DNA from: Dermatemys mawii
Lineage: Eukaryota > Chordata > Testudines > Dermatemydidae
DNA length: 64,000 nucleotides
Assembly (NCBI GenBank): GCA_007922305.1
Contig: ML677348.1
Coordinates: 19,965,327 to 20,029,326, forward strand
Direction: 5' to 3'
Shown: positions 11,861-23,558 of the stretch, in pieces
How the letters are laid out: every line of letters starts with the position of its first letter
Numbering within the stretch: the stretch's first letter is position 1
Position numbers and translations under genes: made by a program
Notes under the pieces: generated by a model
Databases searched by the model: none
What the model was told of the DNA's origin: nothing
The model's input: the letters and a program-made list of their open reading frames with translations, nothing else

Positions 11861-12343
11861 CCAGGGGTCTGCAGACTTTTCACATCATGCCTCCCCTTAC
11901 CTCTGTCCACCCCACCCCCACCCTCCAGAGCCAGGGTCATGAGTAGGGCCACAGCTCTGGGTGGGAGGGGTGCGGATAGAGGTAATGGGGTCGAGGTTGG
12001 GGGCTGCAGGTGGAGGCGGGTCTGGGTCTGGGAGAGGAGCTGGAGCCAAGCCCCAAAGCTGGGGGAGGAGCTGGGGCCAGGGTCAGGAGCAGATGTCACA
12101 GTGGGGGGCCATGGCTGGGGTCAGGACTGGGAGCAGAGCCATGGCTTGGGGCTGAGGCTTGAAGAGGAGTTGGGGCCAGGCTGAGGGCTGGGGCCATGAC
12201 TGCGGGCAGGGACGGGAGCAGAGCAGGGTTGAGTGGCACTTCCTCTCTGCCCCCACTTGTGGCTGGTCTGTGCCCTGCCATACCCCCCTGAATATTCCAC
12301 TGTGCCTCCCACAAGGGGCGCACCCCACAGTTTGGGGACTACT
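11861..12343. mobile_element. G-rich hAT-like MITE (CCAGGGGTC... GGGGACTACT)
   Basis: Bounded by CCAGGGGTCTGCAGAC on the left and CACAGTTTGGGGACTACT on the right, with imperfect 8-mers TAGCTAGT (11853-11860) and GAGTTAGT (12344-12351) flanking it, six of eight matching. The interior carries repeated GGGGCCAGGGT/CATGGCTGGGG motifs. I recall the right end as a common turtle repeat. The ends are only weakly complementary, so classification as hAT is inference. Confidence 0.55.
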
Positions 12344-12351
12344 GAGTTAGT

Positions 12352-12659
12352 CCTTCATGTCTCTTGCCTCCTACCTCTGCCCCACAGAAACACATTTTGG
12401 GGATGCTGGTGTAGGTCTTCATAATATAATATGTCTCCTTTCTTATATTCTATGCATGGTGAATTTGTTAACAGTGTTGACATCTAAAGCATCGTCATTG
12501 GTATCCACGGTAGCACCCACTGAAATTAATGGGCAAATCCACTCCTAAGAGCTGTTTTTTTCACGCTCTCTGCAAACTCCAACTGATTTGTCTGAATTGG
12601 TTACACTGTCTTCATATTTTGAAGGTTTTCTCTGCAACCACCATAACAGCTAAAGACTT
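12352..12659. other. Unassigned DNA
   Basis: Nothing recognised. Confidence 0.4.
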
Positions 12660-12660
12660 A

Positions 12661-13509
12661 GGTCTTGTCTACACAGGCAGCTTTTGTCAACAAAACAGTG
12701 AATGTGTAAACACTGCACTGCGACTTTCAGCAGCAAAAATGCCCTGTTTTGGTGACAAAATAAAACCAGCCCAACAAGAGGCTTTCACTGCAAAATTTTT
12801 GTCGACAGAGTGCCAGTGTAGACAGCACAATTGATTTTATTGCATTAATTGGCCGCCAGGAGATGTCCCACAATGCCCATCCTGACCACTCTGGTCAGCA
12901 GTTTGAATTCCACTGCCCTGCAGCTACTAAACAATCATTCGCCCCTCTCCTTTAGAAGACCTGGAATTTTTGAAATTCCATTTCCTGTTGGCTTGTAGGT
13001 ATTTTGAAATTCCTGCTGGCTTGTTGGTATTTTGAAATTCCATTTCCTGTTGGCTTATAGGTATTTTTGATACCTACAGGTGGATTTCTCGAGGTTTGTG
13101 CGAAAAGGGCTATGATCGGGACACGCTGCAGAGCAAAGATAAAGGAGCTGAGGCAGGTGCACCATAAGGTGAGGGAGGCAAACCATTGCTCCAGTGCTGC
13201 ACCTAAGACCTGTGGGATCTGTAAGAAGCTGGACAGAAAGCAATGCATCATGAGACATTCAGCCTGGTCCCAAGATGCGCCGCAATCCGCTTTGCCTTCC
13301 CACAAGACCTAGCAACCAAAGATGTTGAGCTGGTCTGTGGGATAGGTATCCCCAGGGCATTGCTCACACTGTTGATGATAGTGTCCCAACTGGGGATGTG
13401 CTCTGCCAACAGAGAGCAAGTGTGAACATGCACTACCGATTTTTATTATAGCTCTTTTTCAGTGTCGACATAACTTTTGTCAACAAAACTCTGTAGTGTA
13501 GACAAGGCC
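12661..13509. mobile_element. Long TIR element (GGTCTTGTCTACAC ... GTGTAGACAAGGCC)
   Basis: Terminal inverted repeats GGTCTTGTCTACAC and GTGTAGACAAGGCC bound an 849-bp non-coding element. Subterminal TTTTGTCAACAAAAC and TTTTGTCAACAAAACTC and an inner TTTTTGTCGACAGAGTGCC are typical of this turtle family. A short tandem repeat lies inside at 12967-13064. A target duplication is not clear (left TTA, right TAT). Confidence 0.8.
12967..13064. repeat. Three-unit tandem repeat inside the TIR element
   Basis: Three units of the type TTTTGAAATTCC (ATT)TCCTGTTGGCTT(G/A)TAGGT follow each other; the middle unit is shortened and mutated. It lies wholly within the 12661-13509 transposon. Confidence 0.8.
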
Positions 13510-13510
13510 T

Positions 13511-15249
13511 ATTCTTTCTTTTAAAAAATGAGAGCTGGGACTCTGGAGAACAATTGGGACATCTGTCTGCATTCCTGTCCTTGGCTAGGCAATCCCCAAC
13601 CCCAAAAGGCATGTCCTATACTTTAGGAAATACTGGTTTAAGTCCTGCATTGGCTGCCTCTAAGCAGCATTTCAACCTGGAGTTGCCCATAATTGCCACA
13701 GTGCTGTGATGACAGCCCTACCCTCTCCTGCTCCCAACAAATTCCTTCCCATCCTTGCCCTCTATGCTAAGGTTTGCAGGAGCTATGGGGAAGGTCTCAC
13801 TGCCTGAACCCAGTGTCCTGGGAAATTGAATGGCTAGGAGTGGATGTTAGTTGCACTGGTGCAGGAGAGTGCATTGTGAGTAGTTATTCAGCTTGCTTCA
13901 TTGTCTGACTGATCAGAGGACACTCTTCACCTGGATACCCTCACGTTAAAATAGGCATGAGTCAAACACAAAAGTATGCACAACAAATGGCTATTGCTCC
14001 ACTAAAAATAAAGAGTAAATTTCCCCTGTAGGACACTGAATTTAGATGACAGAGTTTATGTGAAATAACGTGACATGCCATGGACAGCTATCTAGGTCAC
14101 TGAGAGATGCTTTATACAGACGTGTTCTACATTATGGAAATCTTAAACATACAAATATGTGAAATCTAGGAAGCTGAATAAAACAGCTTCAGCTGTATTT
14201 GCTACTTATCATGCTGTATCTACGACTTTGAGTCAGGGAGGGAAAAGGAAAATAGCACAGTTCAAAACCCTGATGTGACAAAATGTTGCAGCTCTGCATT
14301 GTGTTCTGGCTGATTCTGGAATGAATGGTTCACAATGACATTTGACTGGCTTCTCACTGTAAAAGAGATTTTCTCTTAGCACAACTGTGTTGGCATCTGA
14401 AAGGTCAGCTATTCCTTTCTGACATTTCCTGGTGGTGGTAGTCATCATCCTCCCAGGACCATATAAGGTCTTCCTGTTGTCCCCTTAGATAACTCTATAG
14501 TATGCGCAGTTCAGAGATTCCATTAATAATTCTCAAATGTCCCTCATCTCAAGGGATGTCCTTCAGTTTGGGCTTAAAGTTGCCAGCAGTCTACACAAAT
14601 TCAGTGCCCCTCACTTATATAGTTGAAAATTATTTCCCTCAGAAATAAAGAATCTTGAAATTGAGCTCATAGAAAGAATGCAAGGAAAGAATCTCACAGC
14701 AGTTTGTTACCTGAATAAACATTTTTGATGTCCCTTTGTCACACACCAAATCCCACTTGGGAATTGTCATGTTGATGGGAATGGGTTACTATTATCTCTC
14801 AATAATGTAAATTACCAACACTTGTATGAAAGAGATGTATTGCAGAAGCAACAAATTGGTTATGCAATCACATAATTAAAATATAGTATGGACTTCTGTT
14901 TACTTTTCATGACAACTCTGAAATATGCTTCTATTGCATAGATGTAAAACAAAACACCTGATAATTCAGAATCACAGTTTCCACTCCAGGAAGCAACCTG
15001 CTAGAGCCCCTTACCAGATGCAGCTCACTTCCTGCCCAGGCTGGCTTAGCTCCACTAGCTGGTATGTTAGACTCAACTCAAGGGACAGACTTAAGGCTCA
15101 TTTCCTCCAAGAAGAAGGGAATACAAGGAGCCATGTAGAACCTGCTCATCCCCACCATGTCTTGAGTGGTGATCTGGGAAGGCCATGCAGAAGAAGTGAA
15201 TAGAGGTTAATCCTTCTTCTGTCCCTTTACAGCTCCAAAACTGGATTAC
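13511..15249. other. Unassigned DNA
   Basis: No gene or classified repeat recognised. Confidence 0.4.
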
Positions 15250-15252
15250 ACT

Positions 15253-15490
15253 GGGTATGTCTATACTGCAATTAACCCCCCTGGCTAGCCCATGCCAGCT
15301 GACTCTGGATCACAGGGCTCAGGCTGTTTAATTAAAGTGTAGACTTCCAGGCTCAGGCTGTAGCCTGAATTCTAGGACTTTCCCACCTTGCAGGATCCTA
15401 GAAGCCAGGCTCCCACCCAAGTTCAGAAGTCTACCTGAGTCATCTGGCATGGACCAGCCACAGGTATCTAATTGCAGCGTAGACATACCT
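15253..15490. mobile_element. Harbinger-like MITE with 3-bp TSD
   Basis: Ends GGGTATGTCTATACTGCAAT and ATTGCAGCGTAGACATACCT are inverted repeats. The element is flanked on both sides by ACT (15250-15252 and 15491-15493), a 3-bp duplication as made by PIF/Harbinger transposases. The interior is palindromic around GCCTGAATTCTAGGAC. It belongs to the same family as 40758-41059. No coding sequence. Confidence 0.83.
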
Positions 15491-15493
15491 ACT

Positions 15494-15789
15494 CTGGCCC
15501 CCAGAATCTAAAAAAGGGCATGTTTCACTTCCTGTCCTAAGTTGTTGGGTAGTGTTGCTTGTACTGTTAAACTACCCAGCTCCAGTCCAGCTGCAGTTCA
15601 GTGGTAGATGAGGGGCTCTTTGCGTAGTTTATACATCAGTTGATAATGCACTTCAGAATCTTTGATACTACAAGACACTATCTAATGCAAGTCCATTCAT
15701 TCAATGTGGTGAGTGGAGTTTGAAACTCCCTAAGTTCCATTATTAGTACTGATGGGTGGAGCAGTTTAGTAAAAAATATAAGAAACCAT
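15494..15789. other. Unassigned DNA
   Basis: Nothing recognised. Confidence 0.4.
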
Positions 15790-16730
15790 TGTAACCCTTC
15801 TACCAGGCAGTGGTGGCATCAACAAAGGCCGGGTTCAATATCTAGGGGTTCCTTTTAATATTGCAAAACTGAACTGACAGAAGCCCTCTACCCCATAATC
15901 TGGAAAAACTAAACACCTCTCCTGTGCACCTGTAAAAGACAATACTTTCCCACTCACAAGCACTGAGTCTGTGTATAACAAAAGAAAACTGTAATTAAAA
16001 GGGAAAGGGAACCCCGTGTTAATTTGGGAAAATACCACAACCATGATTCAAAAGCATGTATGCATTAGTGCACCCCCAGAGACTTTCACCTCCTTGAGCT
16101 GTGAAAGTCCACACAATGAATGTCCCACTAACCCACCACTCCCCTCTCCTTCCGTTGCACCCCACTCACAGTTGGTTGTCTCTGGTCAGCAGAGACCCCG
16201 TGTTCAGAGGTGTGTTTACCTCTGCAACAGGCTCACTGCTGCTGCGCTCTCTCTCTGCCACCACTTGCTGCTGTATTCTGCTGGTGCTGTTATCTCTGCC
16301 CCTGCTGGTCACTTACTACCGCCTTTATTTCTGCCAGTTATCACTGCGAGCTACTGCTTACTTCCACTTCTGCAAGGCTGAGATTCCCCCACTTAACTCA
16401 ATTCTTAATGATCTTACTGGGCAGAGTGGAACTCCACAGCTAGTGCACGCTCTGTATCATCTTTTAATACAACACCATCTCCACATCAGATCTACAACTT
16501 AGCCCCTAGACCTACTCATAGTAAGCACTAGACAGAAATTAAAACTTTCAATTGAATCCTATCATCTCTGTTTTTAAACACTAAGGGGAATAAAAGGTGT
16601 CTAGGCCTGTTCAACCAAGAGCCACCCCCACTCACTAAAAATACTTATCATCAGCATCTCTCTCTTTCACTGGGTTTTGGCATCCCTACCCCCAGTTTAG
16701 CATGTGAGGTTCAAGTTAAGGTGACACTCT
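15790..16730 (-). mobile_element. LTR related to the 11 kb LTR, reverse orientation
   Basis: Starts TGTAACCCTTCTACC, followed by GGCCGGGTTCAATATCTAGGGG and CAAGCACTGAGTCTGTGT, which are the reverse complements of the corresponding blocks near 11530, 11480 and 11355. The rest holds pyrimidine-rich CTGCTGCGCTCTCTCTCTGCC type sequence expected of the U3 part of this family. The far border is approximate. The ORFs here (for example 16101-16502) are within LTR sequence and are not supported as genes. Confidence 0.65.
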
Positions 16731-18394
16731 CAATCATGGCAGGCTAAGTATAGGTCTGCTGCCTTTTACTCAGGTGAAAAGGATAACAACATTTCATTGC
16801 ACCAGCATTCAATATAGTGAATTGCAATTGAAAACCAGCCAAAATTGATCATTTTGGCAAAGCAGCTCAGTATGTTGAACACCTAGGCAGAGTAGATGTA
16901 TTTATGCAAATATGGTCTGCGTCTAAAGTCTTTTCTCCCAGTTGATCATTAGATGTCAGAGGAAGCTCATTCAGACCTTGCTTACATCATCTCGTACCAT
17001 TACTTAACCACAAACCTAACCTTTTAAGTATTGAAGGTCCAAAATAAAAAAATACACAACTTAATTTGCTCTTGTTATTTTCATGTGCATCTTTATTCTA
17101 GTTTTCTCTTCCTCTTTTACCACCAAAAAGATTCCACTGGTGAGGTAGCTGCAGCTCCTCCATAAGTAGGCTATAGGCAGTCTTGTGAGAGCGTCTTATT
17201 ATTGTGAGATTTCAGACCTGGGATTTATACATGCAAGAGATCTCTATACGGTCATTTGGAAAAGCAACTAAACTTTTGAGTACTTAAGCAAAGCAGAGCT
17301 CCAAATTTTTGAGGTTTACCCATAACAGTGTGCATTAGCTCTGTGTCTGTGGACCATATTCTGCCCTCAGAAATATGCTCATAAGTACTGTTTACTTTAA
17401 TGGGAGTTGTACATGGGTATTTGAGGGAGAAATGGGCCTAGTGTATGATCTTGCCTGAGGTCCCATATTGTTGCACTATATAGTATTTGCTCAATAGGAT
17501 GCATCTTCTCAATTGAGATTTTTCTCAATGCACATTTCATTGTGGAACAAAAGCAGATTAACATTTTATATTTACAATATTTTTGTTGGACATCCATGCC
17601 ACTGAACGTGAAAGGTTTAGCAGTGCCAGAGTACCAGACAATTTGTTTTAAAAATGTCCATCAGCAAGGTCTGGTACAGTTATTCATTCTGCAAATTCTC
17701 CAGTGTCCACACAGCAGCAATGACCTAGAAAAGTCATCCAATTATTTTCTTACGGAAGGAGATACTGTTACATTCTACTTGATAGCTCAGCCCTAGGCAT
17801 ATCTAGGTAAATCGCTGATCATGCCAAATTACCTCACATTCTGTGAAATGATTGACAAGGTGGACTTCAACAGGGGACTGTGTGGAAACCGTTACCTTGC
17901 TTCCCTTAGAAACATGAGTTAGGATCACAGTCACAGGTAAGGCAGGAGATTCTGAATCAGAGATACTGGAGCTTCATTTCTCAAACAAAAAAGAACACCA
18001 CTGACAAAGAGAACCTATACATCATTCATTTCTGTGTTACAGAAATAACAAAACTTGGCTTATAAAGTAGTAGAGCAGATTCTGTCCCATACTGTGACTC
18101 TTGTACATTGGCTCTGTGGATATATAGTGGCCATCAAGCCTATGAATCTTCTCACTAGTGAAAGTCCCTGCTGTATGGGGGATTGCCCAGGGGTGCATGG
18201 TCAGTGGAACAGCCATATGTTGCCTTCCCTCACAGTCTCTGGCACAGTGTCACATTGAGGATATGGCCAAGGAATGAAGGTCGTGTGGCTTGCGCACACT
18301 GCACTCAAGCTACTTTGCAGTACCAGATGGCTTTACTAAGAGCCATTGTAGCCAGTATAAATTAGAGCACTTCCTGGGGTGACACTTGTTTAAA
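16731..18394. other. Unassigned DNA, one short dispersed repeat
   Basis: About 17350-17430 (gaccatattctgccctcag ... gagggagaaatgggcc) resembles the short 'gggccagattctg' amniote repeat also found at 23982 and 62718. Otherwise nothing recognised. Confidence 0.4.
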
Positions 18395-18722
18395 TCAATT
18401 TTCAGGACATATTATGTTTTGCTGTAACAATCTTCCAAGAGATATCAGGGAAGTTAAAATCTCCCATTAATATTAGCTCACAAATGGTAGCTAATATTGT
18501 TATCTGCTTGTAGACTGCCTCATCCACTTCCTCTTGGTGGTCTATAATAGACTCCCACCATAACATCAATACTATTCTTTCCTCTTTTATCCCCTCTCAG
18601 AGACTCTCAGTATATCTGTTGCTCACTTCCTCTTGGATCGCTGAGCAAGTGTATACATTCTTGATGTACAGTGCAACACCTCCTCCTTTTTTCCCCACAC
18701 ATATCCTTCTGGACAGATAGAT
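18395..18722 (-). mobile_element. CR1 LINE endonuclease-domain fragment, antisense
   Basis: Read on the minus strand this gives GKKGGGVALYIKN, then DVMVGVYYRPPR, then LMGDFNFPDISWK, all conserved blocks of the apurinic-like endonuclease of CR1 ORF2 (the GDFN motif carries catalytic residues). Frameshifts separate the blocks, so it is a dead fragment. The element is cut off on both sides; at its upstream end it runs into a GATAGATAGATA stretch. Confidence 0.8.
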
Positions 18723-20240
18723 AGATAACCTCATACTAATTACTTTATACATTTTCTCTTTTGTGCTCCAAGAGGCTCCGAGGAGTAAAGGCAGCAGAAT
18801 CAGGACTGTGTACAGGTCAGCAATACAAGTAGTAGACAGCAGAGCTGTCTATGGATAGTGCACATCAACCAAAGCAGAATAAGATGCTTAAGCATAATGG
18901 TGCTCCAACTGGTATTTTTTCAGTCCCTTGTCTTTGAACGATCATTTTGTTTCTCTCAAGTTCCTTTTGGCTCGTAATGATGATGAAATTGGCTACAGCC
19001 AAGATTCACTGACTGGTTTTTCTACTCATTCATATAAATAATTTTTTATTTTGGCCTTTCCTTTTTGCAGGGGCTGGGGGAAGGATAAATTTTACTGTGC
19101 AGCCTCTAATTGAAAGCCTTTAAATATGTCTAAACCTGTTTATTTCTTCAATCATTTCTGAAAAATGGAGATTTGAGTGAGAAAACAACATATCCACTGT
19201 TAGGACAAAATTCTAATGTTCCCTGGGAAATCACTGAGAGCCTTGTGTATTTTTCAGGGCAGAATTTGACAACTAAAATCAGATCTGTTTGGAACTGAAA
19301 AATCATCATCTAATTTCAGTATTGTAGAATGTTGTAAATCTTTGGAAGTTAATAGCACTTTAGTGTCAAACAAGTCTGCTTTTAGGAGCTAATACAATGT
19401 CAGCTACTGCCTTGTTAAGGTCACTAATGACATTTTGTTATCTTTGGATAATAGAGGCTTACTTGGAGCTATTTTATTGACCTAAGCAAAGCTCTCGGTG
19501 CATTTGAGCATAGTATTTTAGTGAGAAAATAATAAGTACAGGACTGTTGCTGAGAGATTATTTATCAAATTGCTGTCAAATAAACCCTTTGTAAAGAGCA
19601 GTGAACTGAAACTCCTCTCTGCTGGAATCCTCAATGTTCAGTTCTTGGCCTATTATTTTATTTATTTGTTTTGTAACAAAAGTAATGCTATTGATTTTTT
19701 TAAAACTGTAACAGGTTCTTGGCTATGCAAGTGGCACTTATATATATATAGGCCAGAGAAACATTTTTTTGTGTTCATTTTGGTCTCCACTGTGTTCCTG
19801 ATAAATCATAAAATTGGCTTAAGGTGAACACATTAGTTTAAAAATCAGAATCTGGGCTAGTTACTTCAAATCCCAGTTGGGTGGACCTCCTGCTTTATAT
19901 TACTGGTTTGGTGGAACCTTGAACCTATGCTGCACTTCAAAAGTAGAGATGCGCCAAACTGAAAAAATCAGATCAAACGCCTTTCCAACCTGTTTTCTAA
20001 GGGTGACTGTGGGGAGGAAATGGCTATTTCAGAATCTGTAACAGCCCATTCTTAAGCAGGAGCTCACCCTTTAATGGGCTGACTGGGAGCCTGAATCAGT
20101 GCACACACAAACTCTAGGAGTTTGAAATCCAGCCAGGAACAAATGTCTGAATTTTCCGATTCAAGCCAGTCTCTGCTTCAGAGACTTTGGAAATGATAAA
20201 TGACTGTTTAGTAGTTATACTTCATAAAGAGCACAATAGA
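18723..20240. other. Unassigned DNA
   Basis: Contains a short (TA)n run near 19740-19751. No gene or classified repeat recognised. Confidence 0.4.
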
Positions 20241-20610
20241 TGTCCATGACCAAGGATACGATTTAGTCATGGAGGTCACAGATTCCATGATTTTAATAAA
20301 CCTCCATGATTTCTGTGGTGCTATGGAGGGGGCTGTAGCTATGTAATGGGGTCTACAGTCCCCATATTGAACATAGAGGAGGGGGACAGTCCTTCCTGTT
20401 TACAAGCAGGCAGCTTGATCACAGTCCCTCACACCTGCCAGAGCTGCCAATCATGGAGGCAGGAGCCCACAGCTGCAATCAATAGGGCCTGCTAGAATGG
20501 CAGAGAAAGAAGGGGAGGCAGAAAGGCCTCGGGTAGCAAGGTGGTGACAACGCTGCACCAAGCTGCCTCCAAGAAAGTAGCCAGGAGACTGGCAGAGACG
20601 ACAAGTCTAG
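20241..20610. repeat. Probable dispersed repeat, unclassified
   Basis: The 'catggaggtcacagattccatgat ... cctccatgatttctgtg' portion resembles a turtle repeat built of 'catgattt' palindromes; the GC-richer remainder may be LTR or leader sequence of the Gypsy element that follows. No ends could be defined. Confidence 0.3.
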
Positions 20611-20699
20611 TAAGTGACAGGTTTTAAGGAGTGTGAGGGTCCAAACACCAACCGCAAACTAAGGGGGCCTGGTCTAGTGGAGCAGAGGCCCCTCACAAG

Positions 20700-22760
20700 G
20701 CTGTGACTATGTGGTACCAGAAGAGGGGTGGCAGCTAACCCACCCTTCAGAAAAGGGAAAAAGAAAACAAAAGAGAAAAACTTCCCTTCTTTTTCTATAT
20801 ATACAAATGTAAGGGAAACATGGAGGTGAATCAGGTCCTGCAATGGCTGGTGAATTCACAGGCTCAACAACAACAGGGGCAACAACAGCTGTTTGAACAG
20901 ATGATGTCCCATCAGCAACAGGTTACAATGAGTGGCGGCACTACTACCGGCCGCTACCCCCTTCATCCCTTAGGGGAGTGCATCCCCTGTAATTCAGGGG
21001 ACCACGCCGATCCTGACACTCCAAGATGACAATAAGTGATGATCCAGAATCATTTCTAGTGCCTTTGAGAGGGTACCCACAGCTTCCCACTGGCCTCTGA
21101 CTCAGTGAGTGATTTGACTTGCACCACTCCTCATCGGGGATGGCCAGGCAGCATACTGGGGGCTTGACGATGCAGTAGCTCACGACTACGAACAAGTGAA
21201 GGCAGCCATATTGGATAGGATGAGGGCAGGTGAACTCCTCAGGGTCTGTGGATAAGATTTCCCTCCAACAGCAGGCCTGCATCTTTAAGAAAATTCGCAT
21301 CCCATGCCTATGCAGGAACAAGGGCCCAGTGTGACACAGAAGGAGGGTGACCCAGCCACTAGAAGAGAAGGGACAGATATAATAGCCTGTTGCTCCTGTG
21401 GGCAATAGGGGCACAGATTTTGTGATTGTCCCTATACAAAGTGTGACTTTGGACAGGTCCCGACCAGAGACAATAGGGCCAGGAAAAAAAGCCCAGGGAA
21501 ACCTCCCAATCAAATGGAGGGCCAAAAGACACTAGTCCTCATAGACTCAAGATGTGATCAAAGTTTTGTCCAGAAATGGATAGCCAAAGTAGTTGGGAAA
21601 CCTGAAAATGGGAAACCCCTATCAAGTGTCAACTATGGGGATATTTACGGTATCCCAGCATGACAATAAGACTGACAGTTGATGGGAACCAAGATTGGGT
21701 GAGAGTATGCATATCTCTGGATTTCTCCTACCCAGGTGGCCAAGACTGGCCGTATTTTCCTGAGCTCTTGCAGTGACTTCCCTTAACAGAGAAGCCAGAG
21801 GAAGACACCCCAGAGAGAGATGTTAGGGTTTGTAGCAAAGCGAAGACTCTCCGGCGAGGTGCCTCCTGCTGGTTGTCCAGGGAATTAGCTCTCCAGCCTT
21901 CAGAGCGCCTCCTGGTGGCCAGTGTCTCACCTGCTGCTGGGCCTGTGTCCCTCACAGACCCCAGTGCCCCTTACCCTGGGCTTCTGTCCCCAGCAGTACC
22001 CCCACACTCTGGGTCTCCCCTCCCAGGGGAACCCCCAACCCTCTAATCCCACCTGCCTCAGTGGCGACTGCCAGTCACTGGGGCAGAGTACAGTCTGTAA
22101 ACACCACATCACTGGCAAGGGGGGGTTGGACCAGCTGCCTCTGCCTAACCCCAGACTGCACCTCTGCAGCCCCAGTGCCTTCTTTAGGTCTTGCATAAGG
22201 CCTACAGCCTGGGGAGTTGCCAGGCTAGAACTCAACAGCTCCTCTTGCCTTTCCTCAGCCCTGCTCTGTTGCCTGCACCCTAAGCTCCCAGACAGCTAGG
22301 TCCTTCTCCCTCTAAAGCTGGAGGGAGACTGCACTGACTTAGCTGCTGGCTCACAACCCTTTTATCAGGGCCAGCTGTGGACTGACTGGGGTGTGGCCCA
22401 GCAATGGCTGCTTCCCCAGTCAGCCTAGTCTCTTGGCTCCCTTGGGGCAGCCCTTTCCCATGGCTGTTTTAACCCCTTCAGGGCCAGAGAGGGATGACTG
22501 CCTGCTACAGGTTCTTGTTCCCTTTTAAGGACCCTGACCTTTTTATCTCCTGGCTTAAGAGGAGAAAATCCCCAAAAGAAAAATGGATAGAAAGGAAGGA
22601 GATAAGGGAGGTGAGAGGGTAACGCCCTCTGTAGGCAAAACAGAAATCATCGATACTGGAACTGATGCCGGTGGGACAGAGGACTCCAGAGAAGGGACAT
22701 CTTTGGGCCCAAAAACACAACACTCCCCCACCACAGCTGAATCCAGAGAAATTAACCAGA
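20700..22760 (+). mobile_element. Decayed Gypsy-type retrotransposon, gag to protease
   Basis: A TGGTACCAGAAGAGG sequence at about 20712, resembling a primer-binding site, precedes a start at 20820. The Gag begins MEVNQVLQWLVNSQAQQQQG with a glutamine-rich N-terminus. Further on are SCAN/capsid-like HDYEQVKAAILDRM (about 21190), a zinc knuckle ACCSCGQ-stop-GHRFCDCP (21379-21430) with a stop inside it, and a protease-like LIDSRCDQSFV (about 21540) in which the catalytic DSG is DSR. The frame is broken several times. A solo LTR of another family (21831-22509) interrupts it, after which protease-RT linker-like sequence resumes (SWLKRRKSPKEKW). No reverse transcriptase is seen. Confidence 0.75.
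21831..22509 (+). mobile_element. Solo LTR (Gypsy-type) inserted in the Gypsy relic
   Basis: A 679-bp sequence starting TGTAGCA and ending TGCTACA, the short terminal inverted repeats of an LTR, flanked by the 4-bp duplication GGTT (21827-21830 and 22510-22513). The flanking Gag-protease reading continues on both sides, so the insertion point is clean. Recombination between two LTRs would leave this structure. A 5'-truncated relative is at 48323-48616. The strand is inferred from the resemblance of the whole unit to turtle LTRs and is uncertain. Confidence 0.88.
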
Positions 22761-23176
22761 CTCTGGATATTCTTTTCCATATACCGCTTAAGAAAGGACT
22801 GCCCCTAGTCCTGCCTCTGATGCATCTGTTTGTAGAAAGAACTACTCGTCAAAGTCTGGGCTGTAATTCATTCTTTGTCTTGACTTTCCTGATTTTATCC
22901 CTACATGCTCATGCTAGTCTCATGTATACTATCTGAAGATTAGTTTGGCCCTTGCTTCTAACACTTATTATATAAATTGAATTTACACACTATAACACTT
23001 AAAGAAGGTAGCATCCAAGATAGGGTTATTTTTTATCAGTTATAGGAAGCAAGGAAGAAAAAAAAGTATTGGAGGTGAGAGATCATTAGGGGATGGGAAG
23101 AGAAGTTTTTCAAGACTCAGGAACAGGGTGGCCAGTGGAGCAGAATTAAGGGTATGAGAAGGGAGCAAAGAAATAC
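22761..23176. other. Unassigned DNA
   Basis: Possibly the tail of the Gypsy relic up to about 22800, then nothing recognised. Confidence 0.35.
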
Positions 23177-23558
23177 CTCGACATACTCTGCAAGTAGTGC
23201 AGAATCCTTTCTGCATGGTATCTTTGGGCTGGTAGTCTCAGTGACAGGCGTCCCTTGGATCCAGGCAGATTTTGGAATAGCAATCCATCCATATAACTCT
23301 AGATGAACCAAGAGTAACTCTCCTTGTGTATCTTGAAAGTCATCACGGTAGTTGGAGAAGCTTGCAGTTATCAGGAAAAACTGTGGAGGCCTTGGGGCTC
23401 TGAATGGTTGCTCCTGGCTTGTGCAGATACTATATCCTGAAGTTTGCAAGACTCTCAGAAAATCCACAGGTTGGGGGTATAAAGAAGGTGTCAAACTTTT
23501 CCCCATTTCTGCCAAAGGAGGGCAAATTTCCACCCAATGGAAGAGTTTAGTGGAATTT
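23177..23558 (-). CDS. Candidate internal exon of an unidentified host gene
   Basis: On the minus strand a pyrimidine-biased TTCTGTCATTTGCAG acceptor ends at 23559. It is followed by one phase base and 127 complete codons without a stop, to a GAG|GTATTT donor after 23177. The translation starts NSTKLFHWVEICPPLAEMGK, contains PRPPQFFLITASFSNYRDDF and LLLVHLELYGWIAIPKSAW, and ends LLAEYVE. Its amino-acid make-up is that of an ordinary soluble protein, unlike the low-complexity open frames elsewhere. I do not recognise the family and assign no function. No repeat overlaps it and no other exon of the same gene could be identified. Alternatives are a chance open frame or a processed pseudogene piece. 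Confidence 0.4.

Noticed and set aside
20944..21525. 193-codon minus-strand open frame
   Set aside because: It is antisense to the Gypsy gag relic, whose sense strand carries the capsid-like and zinc-knuckle motifs.
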